DNA of 64,000 bases from Blautia luti. GTDB lineage: Bacteria; Bacillota; Clostridia; Lachnospirales; Lachnospiraceae. This document shows, one piece after another, positions 36,438-44,711 of this stretch (positions are counted from its first letter, which is position 1; every line of letters starts with the position of its first letter). The notes beneath the pieces are model-generated. The model was not told the origin of the DNA and did not search any database. It saw nothing but the letters and a program-made list of their open reading frames with translations. The stretch lies in the NCBI RefSeq assembly GCF_033096465.1, contig NZ_AP028156.1:943501-1007500 (forward strand). Reading direction: 5' to 3'. Made by a program: the position numbers and the translations under genes.

Positions 36438-36487
36438 TGCCACAGGCAGAGGACATATTTTATATAATGTGAAAAGGAGGATGACAA

Positions 36488-39193
36488 ATGGAGAGAAAGA
36501 GATTTCTGGCAATTGTCATGACTGTGTTTATGGTATTTGCAATGCTCCCTTCCATGGTCTTTGCGGCAGCTCCGTCGGGAGAGCTGGGCGGCAAACTGAA
36601 GATCAAAGGGCTGGCAGCAGTTGGAACTACACTGAGCGCAGATTATACGAAAGTAACACCGGAAGGAGTAACAGATGATGATGTTACTTTTTCATGGTCC
36701 AGACAGACAGGGGAGAAAGAACTTGTCGAGGTAGGGACAGAGAAGAATTATACAGTGACCCAGGATGACCTGGGATATAAGCTGGTACTTACAGTCACCG
36801 GACTGGATGGTTCGGAGCTTACAGGCACCTTGACTGCGAAAACTCCTGAGACTGCTGCTACAGAGGAAGAAGCCAAGGCAGCAGCTCAGAAGCAGGAAGA
36901 GGAAGAACAGGCAGCACAGGATTCTGAAGATACAGAAGAGGTAGAGGGTACTCTGGAAGAGGATGGAACAGATGCTGACAGCCAGGATGCACAGGAAACT
37001 GAAGATGTCCAGAACAGCGATGAAGCACAGGATTCCCAGGATCAGGAAGAGTATCCGGAGGATGCACAGCAGACTGATGGAGAAGATCAGGATGTACAGC
37101 AGACTGATGATAGCACCCTGGAAGAGGTTCCACAGACAGAAGAGAGCCAGGATTCAGAAACTCAGGATCCGGAGAATAAGGATTCCGAGGAAATGCATAT
37201 CTATACAGAATCAGAGCTTCAGCCTGACGGTACAGAGAAGACTACAGATAATACCACAGACAATACTGCGGACAGTACAGCAGATAATACCTCTGGTGAT
37301 TCATCCGGGGATGAGACAGATAAGCCGGTTTATGAGGCTCAGGCATATATAGACGGAACCGAAGAAGGGGAAGAGCCAGTCTGCGATTTCGGAACAGTCA
37401 CACCGTCTGATGAAACACAGAGTCAGATGATGTTTGTGGATATTAAGAATACAGGAACAGGAACCCTGAATTTCAAATCCATCAGCCCGGAACATTTTAT
37501 GGTGGCTGATATTGAAGAACCGCTGGCTGCAGGAGAATCTGTCAGTGTATGGATCCAGCCGAGAGATACTCTTGAGGCAGGTTCTTATGACGATACCATC
37601 ACCTATGAGACAGAAGAAGGCGCAGAAGTTTCGTTCCAGGCCAAGGCAGTGGTAGAAGAGCAGCAGCCTTCCGAAGATCCGACAGAAGATCCGGAACCGA
37701 CCGAGACACCGTCAGAGGAGAATCCGGAGCCTACAGGTAACCTGGATCCGGCAGATGATCCTGACAATGAAGAACCTGAGCTGGAGAGAAGCATCAGCAC
37801 AGATACGGACACACTGAGTTTCGATAATCTGGAAGAGGGATATGAGCAGGTAGAAGCGAAAACTGTTACCATCCAGAAAACAGGTGAGGTAACACTGGAT
37901 GCACCGCAGTCAGATTATTTTGACATTACCCTTGTGAAAGAGGATGACACTTCTGCAGTTTATAGCGTGCAGCCAATAATGGGACTGGAAGCAGGAACCT
38001 ACAGTGATCCGATTTTATTTACCATTGCGGAAGATCCGGAAGTAACAGCAGAGGTAAACGCAGAAATTACAGTAAATGAAGCAAAGAGGGCAGAACTGTC
38101 TGTAGATCCTGATGAGATTGATTTCGGAGAGACAGAGGCAGGTTACAGCAAAGCACCTTCAGCTGAGAAAGTTACTGTTACCAATGAAGGAAATACAACT
38201 ATTACATTAAGCAAACCGGAAAGTGAGAGCCAGACATTTAAAACGGGTAAACTTTCTGCTACAGAACTGGCACCTGGAGAGAGTGCTTCCTTTAAGATAC
38301 GTCCGGAAGATGGACTGGGGGAAGGTGTTTATACAGAAACTGTTGCAATTCCCAATAATCAGGGGGTTGATGCAGTTGTAAATGTGAAATTCACAGTTAT
38401 AGCAGCAACAGTAAAACTGACAGGGATCCAGGCACCTTCCGATGTGACTGACGTGAAGAACGGAGCAGAGAAAACAGCCAAAGCCCTTGGACTTCCATCC
38501 AGCGTAGTGATCAACACTACCAATGGAGATATGAAGGCGAAAGTTCAGTGGAATGTGAAAGAAAGTTCCTATGATCCTTCTGTAAAAACAGCCCAGAGCT
38601 TTAAGGTAAAAGGTACTGTCACACTCCCTGACAGAGTCGAGAATCCGGATGGGATCAATCTGATCACAGCAGTTAATGTCACTGTAAAGGCAGGACGTAC
38701 TGCGAAGATTGCAGATCCTGCAGACAATAAGATCAAGGGAATCAGCAGTGACGGTTATACCACTCAGTCCAAGATTACCTTCGAGGCAGTAGGCGCAGGA
38801 ATGGATAACGAAAATCCGGGCAAAGGTGATACACGTTATGTTCCATATAACTGGAAGGTCCTGAACACCAATAGCTGGAGCCAGGCTCCATATACAGCTG
38901 CATTTGGTATTACAAAGGCCGGAACTTATACTCTTACAGTTGTGTTTGACCAGCAGAAATACACAGGAAGTAAATGGGAAAACACAGGTTCCCAGGATAC
39001 CAAACAGGTGAACTTCACCATCACCCAGGGACAGCAGATCACAGCAACCCCAACTCCGCAGCCAAACAGTGCAAACCAGAAAAAAGCAGTGCAGACAGGT
39101 GATACTACCAATATTGCTCCATTCGTGATCATTCTGGTGATCGCAGCGGGATGCATTGCAGGTGTGGTTGTTTATAAAAAGAAAAAGAAATAA
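36488..39193 (+). CDS. Large surface protein with acidic linker, Hydin-like repeats and QTGD anchor
   Basis: 901 aa. Signal peptide 1-26 (LPSMVFA). Residues 28-120 form an Ig-like unit. About 125-285 is an acidic, Gln/Asp/Glu/Thr-rich linker. Three related modules of roughly 90 residues follow (about 290-395, 435-530 and 540-640), each with a DFG/SFDNLE start, TGTG/TGEV turns and an AGxY/EGVY end, as in choice-of-anchor or Hydin-type domains. Next come an Ig-like and a further beta-sandwich part. The end is VQTGD, a hydrophobic segment (IAPFVIILVIAAGCIAGVVV) and KKKKK, like a sortase or membrane anchor. The role is probably surface adhesion or wall structure, by inference. Start follows AAAAGGAGG. 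Confidence 0.8.
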   Translation: MERKRFLAIVMTVFMVFAMLPSMVFAAAPSGELGGKLKIKGLAAVGTTLSADYTKVTPEGVTDDDVTFSWSRQTGEKELVEVGTEKNYTVTQDDLGYKLVLTVTGLDGSELTGTLTAKTPETAATEEEAKAAAQKQEEEEQAAQDSEDTEEVEGTLEEDGTDADSQDAQETEDVQNSDEAQDSQDQEEYPEDAQQTDGEDQDVQQTDDSTLEEVPQTEESQDSETQDPENKDSEEMHIYTESELQPDGTEKTTDNTTDNTADSTADNTSGDSSGDETDKPVYEAQAYIDGTEEGEEPVCDFGTVTPSDETQSQMMFVDIKNTGTGTLNFKSISPEHFMVADIEEPLAAGESVSVWIQPRDTLEAGSYDDTITYETEEGAEVSFQAKAVVEEQQPSEDPTEDPEPTETPSEENPEPTGNLDPADDPDNEEPELERSISTDTDTLSFDNLEEGYEQVEAKTVTIQKTGEVTLDAPQSDYFDITLVKEDDTSAVYSVQPIMGLEAGTYSDPILFTIAEDPEVTAEVNAEITVNEAKRAELSVDPDEIDFGETEAGYSKAPSAEKVTVTNEGNTTITLSKPESESQTFKTGKLSATELAPGESASFKIRPEDGLGEGVYTETVAIPNNQGVDAVVNVKFTVIAATVKLTGIQAPSDVTDVKNGAEKTAKALGLPSSVVINTTNGDMKAKVQWNVKESSYDPSVKTAQSFKVKGTVTLPDRVENPDGINLITAVNVTVKAGRTAKIADPADNKIKGISSDGYTTQSKITFEAVGAGMDNENPGKGDTRYVPYNWKVLNTNSWSQAPYTAAFGITKAGTYTLTVVFDQQKYTGSKWENTGSQDTKQVNFTITQGQQITATPTPQPNSANQKKAVQTGDTTNIAPFVIILVIAAGCIAGVVVYKKKKK

Positions 39194-39212
39194 AAACGAA
39201 TAAAAAACATTG

Positions 39213-39239
39213 TTAGCACTCATTTTTAATGAGTGCTAA
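39213..39239. promoter_or_regulatory. CIRCE element (HrcA operator)
   Basis: TTAGCACTC, nine bases, GAGTGCTAA: a perfect match to the CIRCE consensus. HrcA binds it and represses heat-shock genes. It lies 110 bases before the htpG start and 7 bases before the -35 box. Confidence 0.95.
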
Positions 39240-39246
39240 TTTCTTC

Positions 39247-39275
39247 TTGACTTTTGGTCAAAATGGTATTAGTAT
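39247..39275 (+). promoter_or_regulatory. Promoter of htpG
   Basis: TTGACT (39247-39252), a 17-base spacer, and TAGTAT (39270-39275). CIRCE lies just upstream instead of at the usual place near the start site. Confidence 0.65.
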
Positions 39276-39348
39276 ATCTTTCAGAGATACAGTTCCCGCT
39301 TATTCAGGGAACTGCAGGATAATAAAAGAACTAAGGAGTGTGGACAGA

Positions 39349-41415
39349 ATGGCTGTAAAACATGGAAGTTTATCAATCAACAGCGAAAATATTTTCCCGA
39401 TCATTAAGAAGTGGCTGTATTCAGACCACGATATCTTTGTAAGAGAGCTGGTATCCAACGGATGTGATGCCATTACCAAACTGAAGAAACTGGAAGTAAT
39501 GGGGGAATATACATTCCCGGACAATTATAAACCAGAGATCCAGGTAATTGTAAACCCAGATGAGAAGACTCTGAAATTCATTGATAATGGTATTGGTATG
39601 ACAGCTGAGGAAGTAGAGAAATATATTACTCAGATCGCTTTTTCCGGTGCTACCCAGTTCCTGGAGAAATATAAAGACAAGACAACAGATGACCAGATCA
39701 TCGGTCATTTCGGACTTGGTTTCTATTCTGCATTTATGGTAGCAGATGAAGTACACATTGACACTCTTTCCTGTACAGAAGGTGCACAGCCTGTACACTG
39801 GACCTGTGACGGTGGAACAGAATATGATATACAGGAAGGCAATAAGAATACAGTTGGTACAGAGATCACACTGTTCCTGAATGAGGACTGCCTGGAATTT
39901 GCCAACGAATACCGTATGCGCGAGATCCTTGAGAAATACTGTTCCTTCATGCCAGTTCATATTTACCTTTCCAAGGCAAATGCACCGCAGGAATATGAGA
40001 CGATCGATGAATCTGAATTAAGAGATGACGATGTCGTTGTTGAGCATATTCATGAGGATGCCAAGACAGAAGAGAAAGAGAACGAAAACGGCGAGAAAGA
40101 AGTAGTTGAAGTCTCCCCTGCCAGGGATAAAGTAAAGATCAACAAACGTCCGGTTTCCATCAGTGACATCAATCCTCTCTGGATGAAACATCCGAATGAA
40201 TGCACAGATGATGAATACAAAGAGTTCTACCGCAAGGTATTTATGGATTACAAGGAGCCGTTATTCTGGATTCATCTGAACATGGATTATCCGTTTAACT
40301 TAAAAGGTATCCTGTACTTCCCGAAGATCAACACAGAGTATGATTCTATCGAAGGAACGATCAAACTGTACAACAATCAGGTATTTATCGCAGATAATAT
40401 CAAAGAAGTAATTCCTGAATTCCTGCTTCTGCTTAAGGGCGTGATCGACTGCCCGGATCTTCCTCTGAATGTATCCAGAAGTGCACTGCAGAATGACGGA
40501 TTTGTACAGAAGATTTCCGAGTACATTTCCAAGAAAGTAGCAGACAAACTTACCGGAATGTGCAAGACAGACCGAGAATCTTATGAGAAATACTGGGATG
40601 ACATCAGCCCATTTATCAAATATGGCTGTATCAAAGACTCCAAGTTTGCTGAGAAGATGGGAGATTATGTACTCTTCAAAAACCTTGACGGCAAATATCT
40701 CACACTGAAAGACTGCATCGAGGAGAATAAGAAAGAGACAGCAGAAGCTGAGACTGAAGAAAAGAAAGAAGACACTGCAGCAGAAGAGAATAAGGATAAA
40801 GCAGAGGAAAAAGAACCGGAAAAGACTATTATCTTCTACGTGACAGATGAAGTTCAGCAGAGCCAGTATATCAATATGTTTAAGGAAGCAGGTAAGGATG
40901 CAGTGATCCTGAAGCATAATATTGACAGTGCCTTTATCTCCAGCCTGGAGCAGAAACATCAGGATATCCAGTTCAAGAGAATTGATGCAGACCTGACTGA
41001 AGAACTGAAAGGCGAAGGAGCTACTGATGAGGAAACAGTGAAAGAACTGACAGAGCTGTTCCGCAAGAACCTGAAGAAAGATAAACTGGAGGTTCATGTA
41101 GAGAATCTGAAGAATGAAAGCATTTCTGCAATGGTTACTCTTTCTGAAGAGAGCCGCCGTATGCAGGATATGATGAAGATGTATAACATGTATGGAATGG
41201 ATCCGAACATGTTCGGCGGTCAGGAAACACTGATACTGAATGCAAATCATCCGCTGGTAAAATATCTGGCAGAAAACAAAGAATCAGACAAGGCACCTGT
41301 AATCTGTGAACAGCTGTATGATCTGGCTATGATGAGCCACAAACAGCTTTCACCGGAAGAGATGACACGTTTCGTGCAGAGAAGCAATGAAGTACTTCTT
41401 ATGCTGACAAAATAG
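39349..41415 (+). CDS. htpG: Chaperone HtpG (Hsp90)
   Basis: 688 aa. ATP-dependent cytoplasmic chaperone. N-terminal GHKL ATPase motifs: FVRELVSNGCDAITKL near 24, IDNGIGMTAEEV near 78, GHFGLGFYSAFMVAD near 117, GTEITLFL near 166. The middle domain has SRSALQN near 378, and an acidic, Lys/Glu-rich linker lies near 463-486. The frame opens at 39229, but the ATG at 39349 follows CTAAGGAG and starts the conserved sequence. Being under CIRCE it should respond to heat through HrcA. Single gene with terminator. Confidence 0.96.
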   Translation: MAVKHGSLSINSENIFPIIKKWLYSDHDIFVRELVSNGCDAITKLKKLEVMGEYTFPDNYKPEIQVIVNPDEKTLKFIDNGIGMTAEEVEKYITQIAFSGATQFLEKYKDKTTDDQIIGHFGLGFYSAFMVADEVHIDTLSCTEGAQPVHWTCDGGTEYDIQEGNKNTVGTEITLFLNEDCLEFANEYRMREILEKYCSFMPVHIYLSKANAPQEYETIDESELRDDDVVVEHIHEDAKTEEKENENGEKEVVEVSPARDKVKINKRPVSISDINPLWMKHPNECTDDEYKEFYRKVFMDYKEPLFWIHLNMDYPFNLKGILYFPKINTEYDSIEGTIKLYNNQVFIADNIKEVIPEFLLLLKGVIDCPDLPLNVSRSALQNDGFVQKISEYISKKVADKLTGMCKTDRESYEKYWDDISPFIKYGCIKDSKFAEKMGDYVLFKNLDGKYLTLKDCIEENKKETAEAETEEKKEDTAAEENKDKAEEKEPEKTIIFYVTDEVQQSQYINMFKEAGKDAVILKHNIDSAFISSLEQKHQDIQFKRIDADLTEELKGEGATDEETVKELTELFRKNLKKDKLEVHVENLKNESISAMVTLSEESRRMQDMMKMYNMYGMDPNMFGGQETLILNANHPLVKYLAENKESDKAPVICEQLYDLAMMSHKQLSPEEMTRFVQRSNEVLLMLTK

Positions 41416-41455
41416 ATCTTATAACTGAATAATTTACACAAAATATCAAAAAACG

Positions 41456-41489
41456 ACAGTCCAGGAACAATCTGGACTGTTGCTTTTTT
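41456..41489 (+). terminator. Intrinsic terminator of htpG
   Basis: Stem acagtcca (41456-41463) with tggactgt (41473-41480), then TGCTTTTTT. Confidence 0.8.
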
Positions 41490-41499
41490 GCATTTTGTA

Positions 41500-41528
41500 T
41501 TGACAAATGTCGTATATATTTTTATGAT
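41500..41528 (+). promoter_or_regulatory. Promoter of the Spo0A-like gene with a 0A-box-like site
   Basis: TTGACA (41500-41505), a 17-base spacer, and TATGAT (41523-41528). TGTCGTA at 41508-41514, in the spacer, differs by one base from the Spo0A box TGTCGAA. A leader of about 140 bases follows. Confidence 0.7.
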
Positions 41529-41677
41529 TAAATTGCTGATATTTCAATACAACTCTATAAATTTTATGTGAAAAGTGACGATGATTTCCGAATGACAATT
41601 CTGCCGGGTTATGTGTGTATAAAAGAGAAGCATGAACACACAGACAGTGTTCAACAGAAAGTTAGGAGGAAAAATGT

Positions 41678-42019
41678 ATGAGTGAAATTTATAGTTTAAT
41701 AAGAAGGCTTGGGGCAACTTCGAAGTACAAAGGTTATTACTACGTTGCGGAAGCAGTAAAAATGGCAGAGGCACTGCAGGAGCGTCCGATGAAGATCACA
41801 AAAGATATTTATCCGATCCTTGCCAGAAAATACAAATCAACTCCGTCCAATGTAGAGCATAATATCCGTACTTTGATCAATCTATGCTGGATGAGCCACA
41901 GAGAAACTTTGGAAGAAATTGCAGGATGTACTATGGAAGACAAGCCGACAAACAGTGAATTCATAGATATCCTTGCATACTATTTATACAGTTCCCATGA
42001 GAAAACAGCACGGCAGTAA
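41678..42019 (+). CDS. Stand-alone Spo0A C-terminal DNA-binding domain protein
   Basis: 113 aa. It aligns along its length with the effector domain of Spo0A: LIRRLGATSKYKGYYYVAEAV (first helices), ITKDIYPILARKYKSTPSNVEHNIRTLI (helix-turn-helix), and the closing KPTNSEFIDIL. The phosphoacceptor receiver domain of full Spo0A (about 267 aa) is missing, and the complete frame with GGAGG shows it is not a fragment. A phosphorylation-independent regulator or competitor for Spo0A sites is a fair inference. The competing ATG at 41674 leads to an immediate stop. It is convergent with the DUF5721-type gene. Confidence 0.85.
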   Translation: MSEIYSLIRRLGATSKYKGYYYVAEAVKMAEALQERPMKITKDIYPILARKYKSTPSNVEHNIRTLINLCWMSHRETLEEIAGCTMEDKPTNSEFIDILAYYLYSSHEKTARQ

Positions 42020-42055
42020 ACTGTGCAGGAAGATGACAGGTGTCAGAAGATCAGG

Positions 42056-42556
42056 CTACAGAACCTGAAATGCGATGTGTTGTCCTGAGAGAAATTTCCG
42101 GATTATTTCATCCCATAAATGTTCCGGACGCTTATCCAGACAGAAAGAAGTATAGGACACACCGGTAGTACATAAAAGTGAATCATTTCTATATTGAAGG
42201 TTCAGGCAGAATCTGCAGTCAGGAACGGATCCGTCAGGAAATGACGGATTCAGGATCTGCTGTGTCTGTTTATGGGAAAGCTGAAGTACGATCCTGAAAT
42301 TCAGAGGCGTACGTCTGCCGCGTATTACAGAGAAACAGTAAGGTTTCACATCACGCCACAGAGAATACTCGATCGAATTGCTTTTATGCATGGCAACAGT
42401 ATCTGTATCAAAAAAGTCCTGCTGGAGCCTTCCGTCAATGGTAAAGGTGTTGAAAGTGGTGACAGAGGCTTCCACCAGGAAAAATCTGTCGAACACTTCA
42501 CCGATCAGAAGCTTATTCATGAAATCTTTTACGTCGATAATGGATAATGCAATCAT
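42056..42556 (-). CDS. Conserved hypothetical protein (DUF5721-like)
   Basis: 166 aa. The start IALSIIDVKDFMNKLLIGEVFDRFF and the later TFNTFTIDGRLQQDFF match a family I recall as DUF5721 in Lachnospiraceae (unverified). It begins with an ATG preceded by AGAAAGGA on the minus strand. The stop lies 37 bases from the stop of the Spo0A-like gene. No membrane segment or active-site motif is seen. The function is unknown. A hairpin covers the start of its presumed mRNA. Confidence 0.75.
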   Translation of the reverse strand: MIALSIIDVKDFMNKLLIGEVFDRFFLVEASVTTFNTFTIDGRLQQDFFDTDTVAMHKSNSIEYSLWRDVKPYCFSVIRGRRTPLNFRIVLQLSHKQTQQILNPSFPDGSVPDCRFCLNLQYRNDSLLCTTGVSYTSFCLDKRPEHLWDEIIRKFLSGQHIAFQVL

Positions 42557-42571
42557 AGAAATCCTTTCTTA

Positions 42572-42628
42572 ACTCCCCTGAAATTCAGTCGGAATTTTAT
42601 TATTTCCGGCAGGATAGGGGAGTGTCTT
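42572..42628. terminator. Hairpin in the DUF5721 leader, terminator-like on the plus strand
   Basis: Stem actcccct (42572-42579) with aggggagt (42616-42623), an inner cggaa/ttccg, then GTCTTTTTG on the plus strand. On the minus strand it lies between a TATAAT (42633-42638) and the ribosome binding site. Confidence 0.55.
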
Positions 42629-42756
42629 TTTGATTATAAATCACTTTTGAAAAAAAGAACAGTGTTTTTGCGAAAAAGTCTTTTCAAACCTCTGGCAGTA
42701 TGATAATATATATCTGGTATTCAAAACTACATATAATGGAAAAGAGGACGATATAA

Positions 42757-43596
42757 TTGAGATATAAGATTGCCATAGATAGTTGTGGAGAACTTTTAGA
42801 CGAATGGAAGAATGATGAACGCTTTGAAACAGTTCCACTTACCCTGATGGTGGGAGCTGAACAGATCATAGATGACGAAACTTTTAATCAGAAGGAATTT
42901 CTCAAGAAAGTAGCAGATTGTCCGGAGTGTCCGAAATCTGCCTGCCCTTCCCCTGAGAGATATATGAAAGCTTATGACTGTGAGGCAGAGCATATTTATG
43001 CGGTAACACTTTCTTCTGAACTCAGCGGTTCTTATAACAGTGCACTTCTGGGAAGAAATCTTCTTCTGGAAGATCACCCGGAGAAAAAGATCCATGTGTT
43101 TAATTCCTGTTCGGCATCTGTGGGTCAGACACTGATTGCTATGAAGATACAGGAATGTGAAGAAGCAGGAATGAGCTTTGAGGAGGTGGTCGCAACAGTA
43201 GAACATTATATCAAAGGCCAGCATACATTTTTTGTTCTGGAAAATCTTGATACTTTAAGAAAGAATGGCCGTCTGAGCAAGGTAAAAGCTCTGGTGGCAA
43301 GTGCCCTGAAGATCAAACCGGTTATGGGTTCCACAGATGAGGGAAACATCTGCCAGCTGGATCAGGCAAGAGGCATGAACCGCGCAATGATCAAAATGGT
43401 GGAACAGATCATCGAGAAAACACCGGACAGTGAAGAAAAAGTCCTGGCTATCAGCCATTGTAACTGTCCTGCCAGAGCGCAGGTTCTGAAAGAAGCGTTC
43501 CAGGAGAGAATGAAAACAGGAAGAATCATTGTTCTGGATACAGCAGGAGTCAGCTCTATGTATGCCAACGACGGTGGGGTGATCGTAGCAGTATAA
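42757..43596 (+). CDS. DegV family fatty-acid-binding protein
   Basis: 279 aa. DegV/FakB proteins bind a fatty acid and present it to the FakA kinase. Features: YKIAIDSCGELLDEWK at the start, the binding loop VTLSSELSGSYNSALLG near 88, NSCSASVGQTLIA near 115, and LENLDTLRKNGRLSKVKALV near 166. The start is TTG at 42757 with AAGAGGA nine bases before; the upstream ATG (42737) hits a stop. Whether this copy works in lipid uptake is not known, as fakA is not in the window. Confidence 0.9.
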   Translation: MRYKIAIDSCGELLDEWKNDERFETVPLTLMVGAEQIIDDETFNQKEFLKKVADCPECPKSACPSPERYMKAYDCEAEHIYAVTLSSELSGSYNSALLGRNLLLEDHPEKKIHVFNSCSASVGQTLIAMKIQECEEAGMSFEEVVATVEHYIKGQHTFFVLENLDTLRKNGRLSKVKALVASALKIKPVMGSTDEGNICQLDQARGMNRAMIKMVEQIIEKTPDSEEKVLAISHCNCPARAQVLKEAFQERMKTGRIIVLDTAGVSSMYANDGGVIVAV

Positions 43597-43627
43597 CTTT
43601 GTTGTTTCTTTTTATAACAGCATGTGC

Positions 43628-43633
43628 TATAAT
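43628..43633 (+). promoter_or_regulatory. Extended -10 promoter of the acidic-tail protein gene
   Basis: TGC directly followed by TATAAT, with no good -35. The same TGTGCTATA core precedes the ROK kinase and the helicase. Confidence 0.55.
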
Positions 43634-43671
43634 AAGGAATTATGAAATAAGTTATGCAAAGGAGACACACC

Positions 43672-44112
43672 ATGAGCCAGAAGAAAGTCGATGCGTATAA
43701 GTCAAAGAAGCTCCATCGCGGAAAAGCAGATAAAAAAGAGAAAGTGCTCTTCACCCTGGAGATGTTTGCATGGGCATTTATCTGTGTTGTGATCATTGCT
43801 TGGATTGGTTATTCTGCATACGTAAAAGTAACAGGAACCAAGGAGGATGTTGTACAGAATACAGTTATGGATACCAGTGCACTGGATAACTATATGTCCA
43901 GTCTTACCACTGATTCTACAGATACTGAAGATTCTGACAGTACTGAGGCAGATGAGACAGACAGCACTGAAGATGCAGAAGACGTAACAGACAGCACAGC
44001 AGAAGATACCTCTTCTACAGATGCTTCAGAAGATGCAGATACTACAGATGAGACAGCTTCCGCAGATGATACATCCTCTACAGAAGACACAGCTGAAACA
44101 GACGCTGAATAA
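43672..44112 (+). CDS. Single-pass membrane protein with Ser/Thr/Asp/Glu-rich tail
   Basis: 146 aa. A basic N-terminus (KKVDAYKSKKLHRGKADKKEK), one membrane segment (about 33-54, FAWAFICVVIIAWIGYSAYV), then a tail with TDSTDTEDSDSTEADET-type low complexity to the end. The orientation rule (basic residues inside) would place the acidic tail outside the cell. The ATG at 43672 follows AAAGGAG. No known family. The design resembles the minus-strand acidic protein at 33.5-33.9 kb, but the sequences are not alike in detail. Confidence 0.75.
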   Translation: MSQKKVDAYKSKKLHRGKADKKEKVLFTLEMFAWAFICVVIIAWIGYSAYVKVTGTKEDVVQNTVMDTSALDNYMSSLTTDSTDTEDSDSTEADETDSTEDAEDVTDSTAEDTSSTDASEDADTTDETASADDTSSTEDTAETDAE

Positions 44113-44130
44113 TAAACAGGATAAAAAGAA

Positions 44131-44159
44131 AACCCCCGGATGAAGAGCCGGGGGTTTTT
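44131..44159. terminator. Bidirectional terminator between the acidic protein and cspA
   Basis: Stem aacccccgg (44131-44139) and ccgggggtt (44148-44156), followed by TTTTTG on the plus strand and TTTTCTTTTT on the minus strand. Confidence 0.9.
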
Positions 44160-44221
44160 GAGGTTTAACCCGTACAAAAAGTGCGGGATTCAATCCTCTT
44201 TCTGTTACAGTAAATTATGAA

Positions 44222-44422
44222 TTATAATTTTGTAACGTTTGCAGCCTGCATGCCACGTGCGCCTTCTGTTAAGTCGTATGTTACAGCCTGGCCTTCTTCA
44301 AGGGATTTGAATCCTTCACCATTGATAGCGGAGAAATGTACAAATACGTCTGCACCGTCTTCACCAGTGATAAATCCGTAACCTTTTTCTGCATTGAACC
44401 ATTTTACAGTTCCCTTGTTCAT
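44222..44422 (-). CDS. Cold-shock protein (CspA family)
   Basis: 66 aa, one OB-fold nucleic-acid-binding domain. RNP1 is KGYGFI (residues 13-18) and RNP2 is VFVHF (26-31). It binds single-stranded DNA and RNA and acts as an RNA chaperone, usually abundant. TGGAGG precedes the ATG. A consensus promoter and a leader of about 130 bases lie upstream, as is common for cold-inducible csp genes, but cold control here is inferred. Confidence 0.95.
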   Translation of the reverse strand: MNKGTVKWFNAEKGYGFITGEDGADVFVHFSAINGEGFKSLEEGQAVTYDLTEGARGMQAANVTKL

Positions 44423-44552
44423 GTTGTTACCTCCATAAAAAATAAAAAAGTTGAAAAGCTTTCTGGCAATAAAAAATCACCAGATTTTACAGATTATATG
44501 ATGTTATATAATCTCTAAAAACCAGTGACTATACATTAAATAATCCAGATAT
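44423..44552 (-). promoter_or_regulatory. Long structured leader of the cold-shock gene
   Basis: About 130 untranslated bases with several perfect small stems, for example gattatat (44492-44499) with atataatc (44506-44513), and aaaatc (44473-44478) with gatttt (44483-44488), partly overlapping with tctgg/ccaga. Alternative pairings could act as an RNA thermometer; this is inference. Confidence 0.45.
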
Positions 44553-44558
44553 AGGTTG

Positions 44559-44587
44559 ATTATATCTCTCATATTTTGAATTGTCAA
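44559..44587 (-). promoter_or_regulatory. Consensus sigma-A promoter of the cold-shock gene
   Basis: On the minus strand TTGACA (44582-44587), 17 bases, TATAAT (44559-44564): a perfect match. A 7-bp inverted repeat (44586-44592, 44603-44609) abuts the -35. Confidence 0.9.
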
Positions 44588-44711
44588 GCACAAAATAGCC
44601 ACTGTGCTTTCGTACTAAATATCTAAAAAAAGGGCTTTATAAAAAAGGCTGTTTCGTGTATTATGTATGTTAGGTATATTATGGTATGAACCAATGAAGG
44701 GAGCTAAGCAC

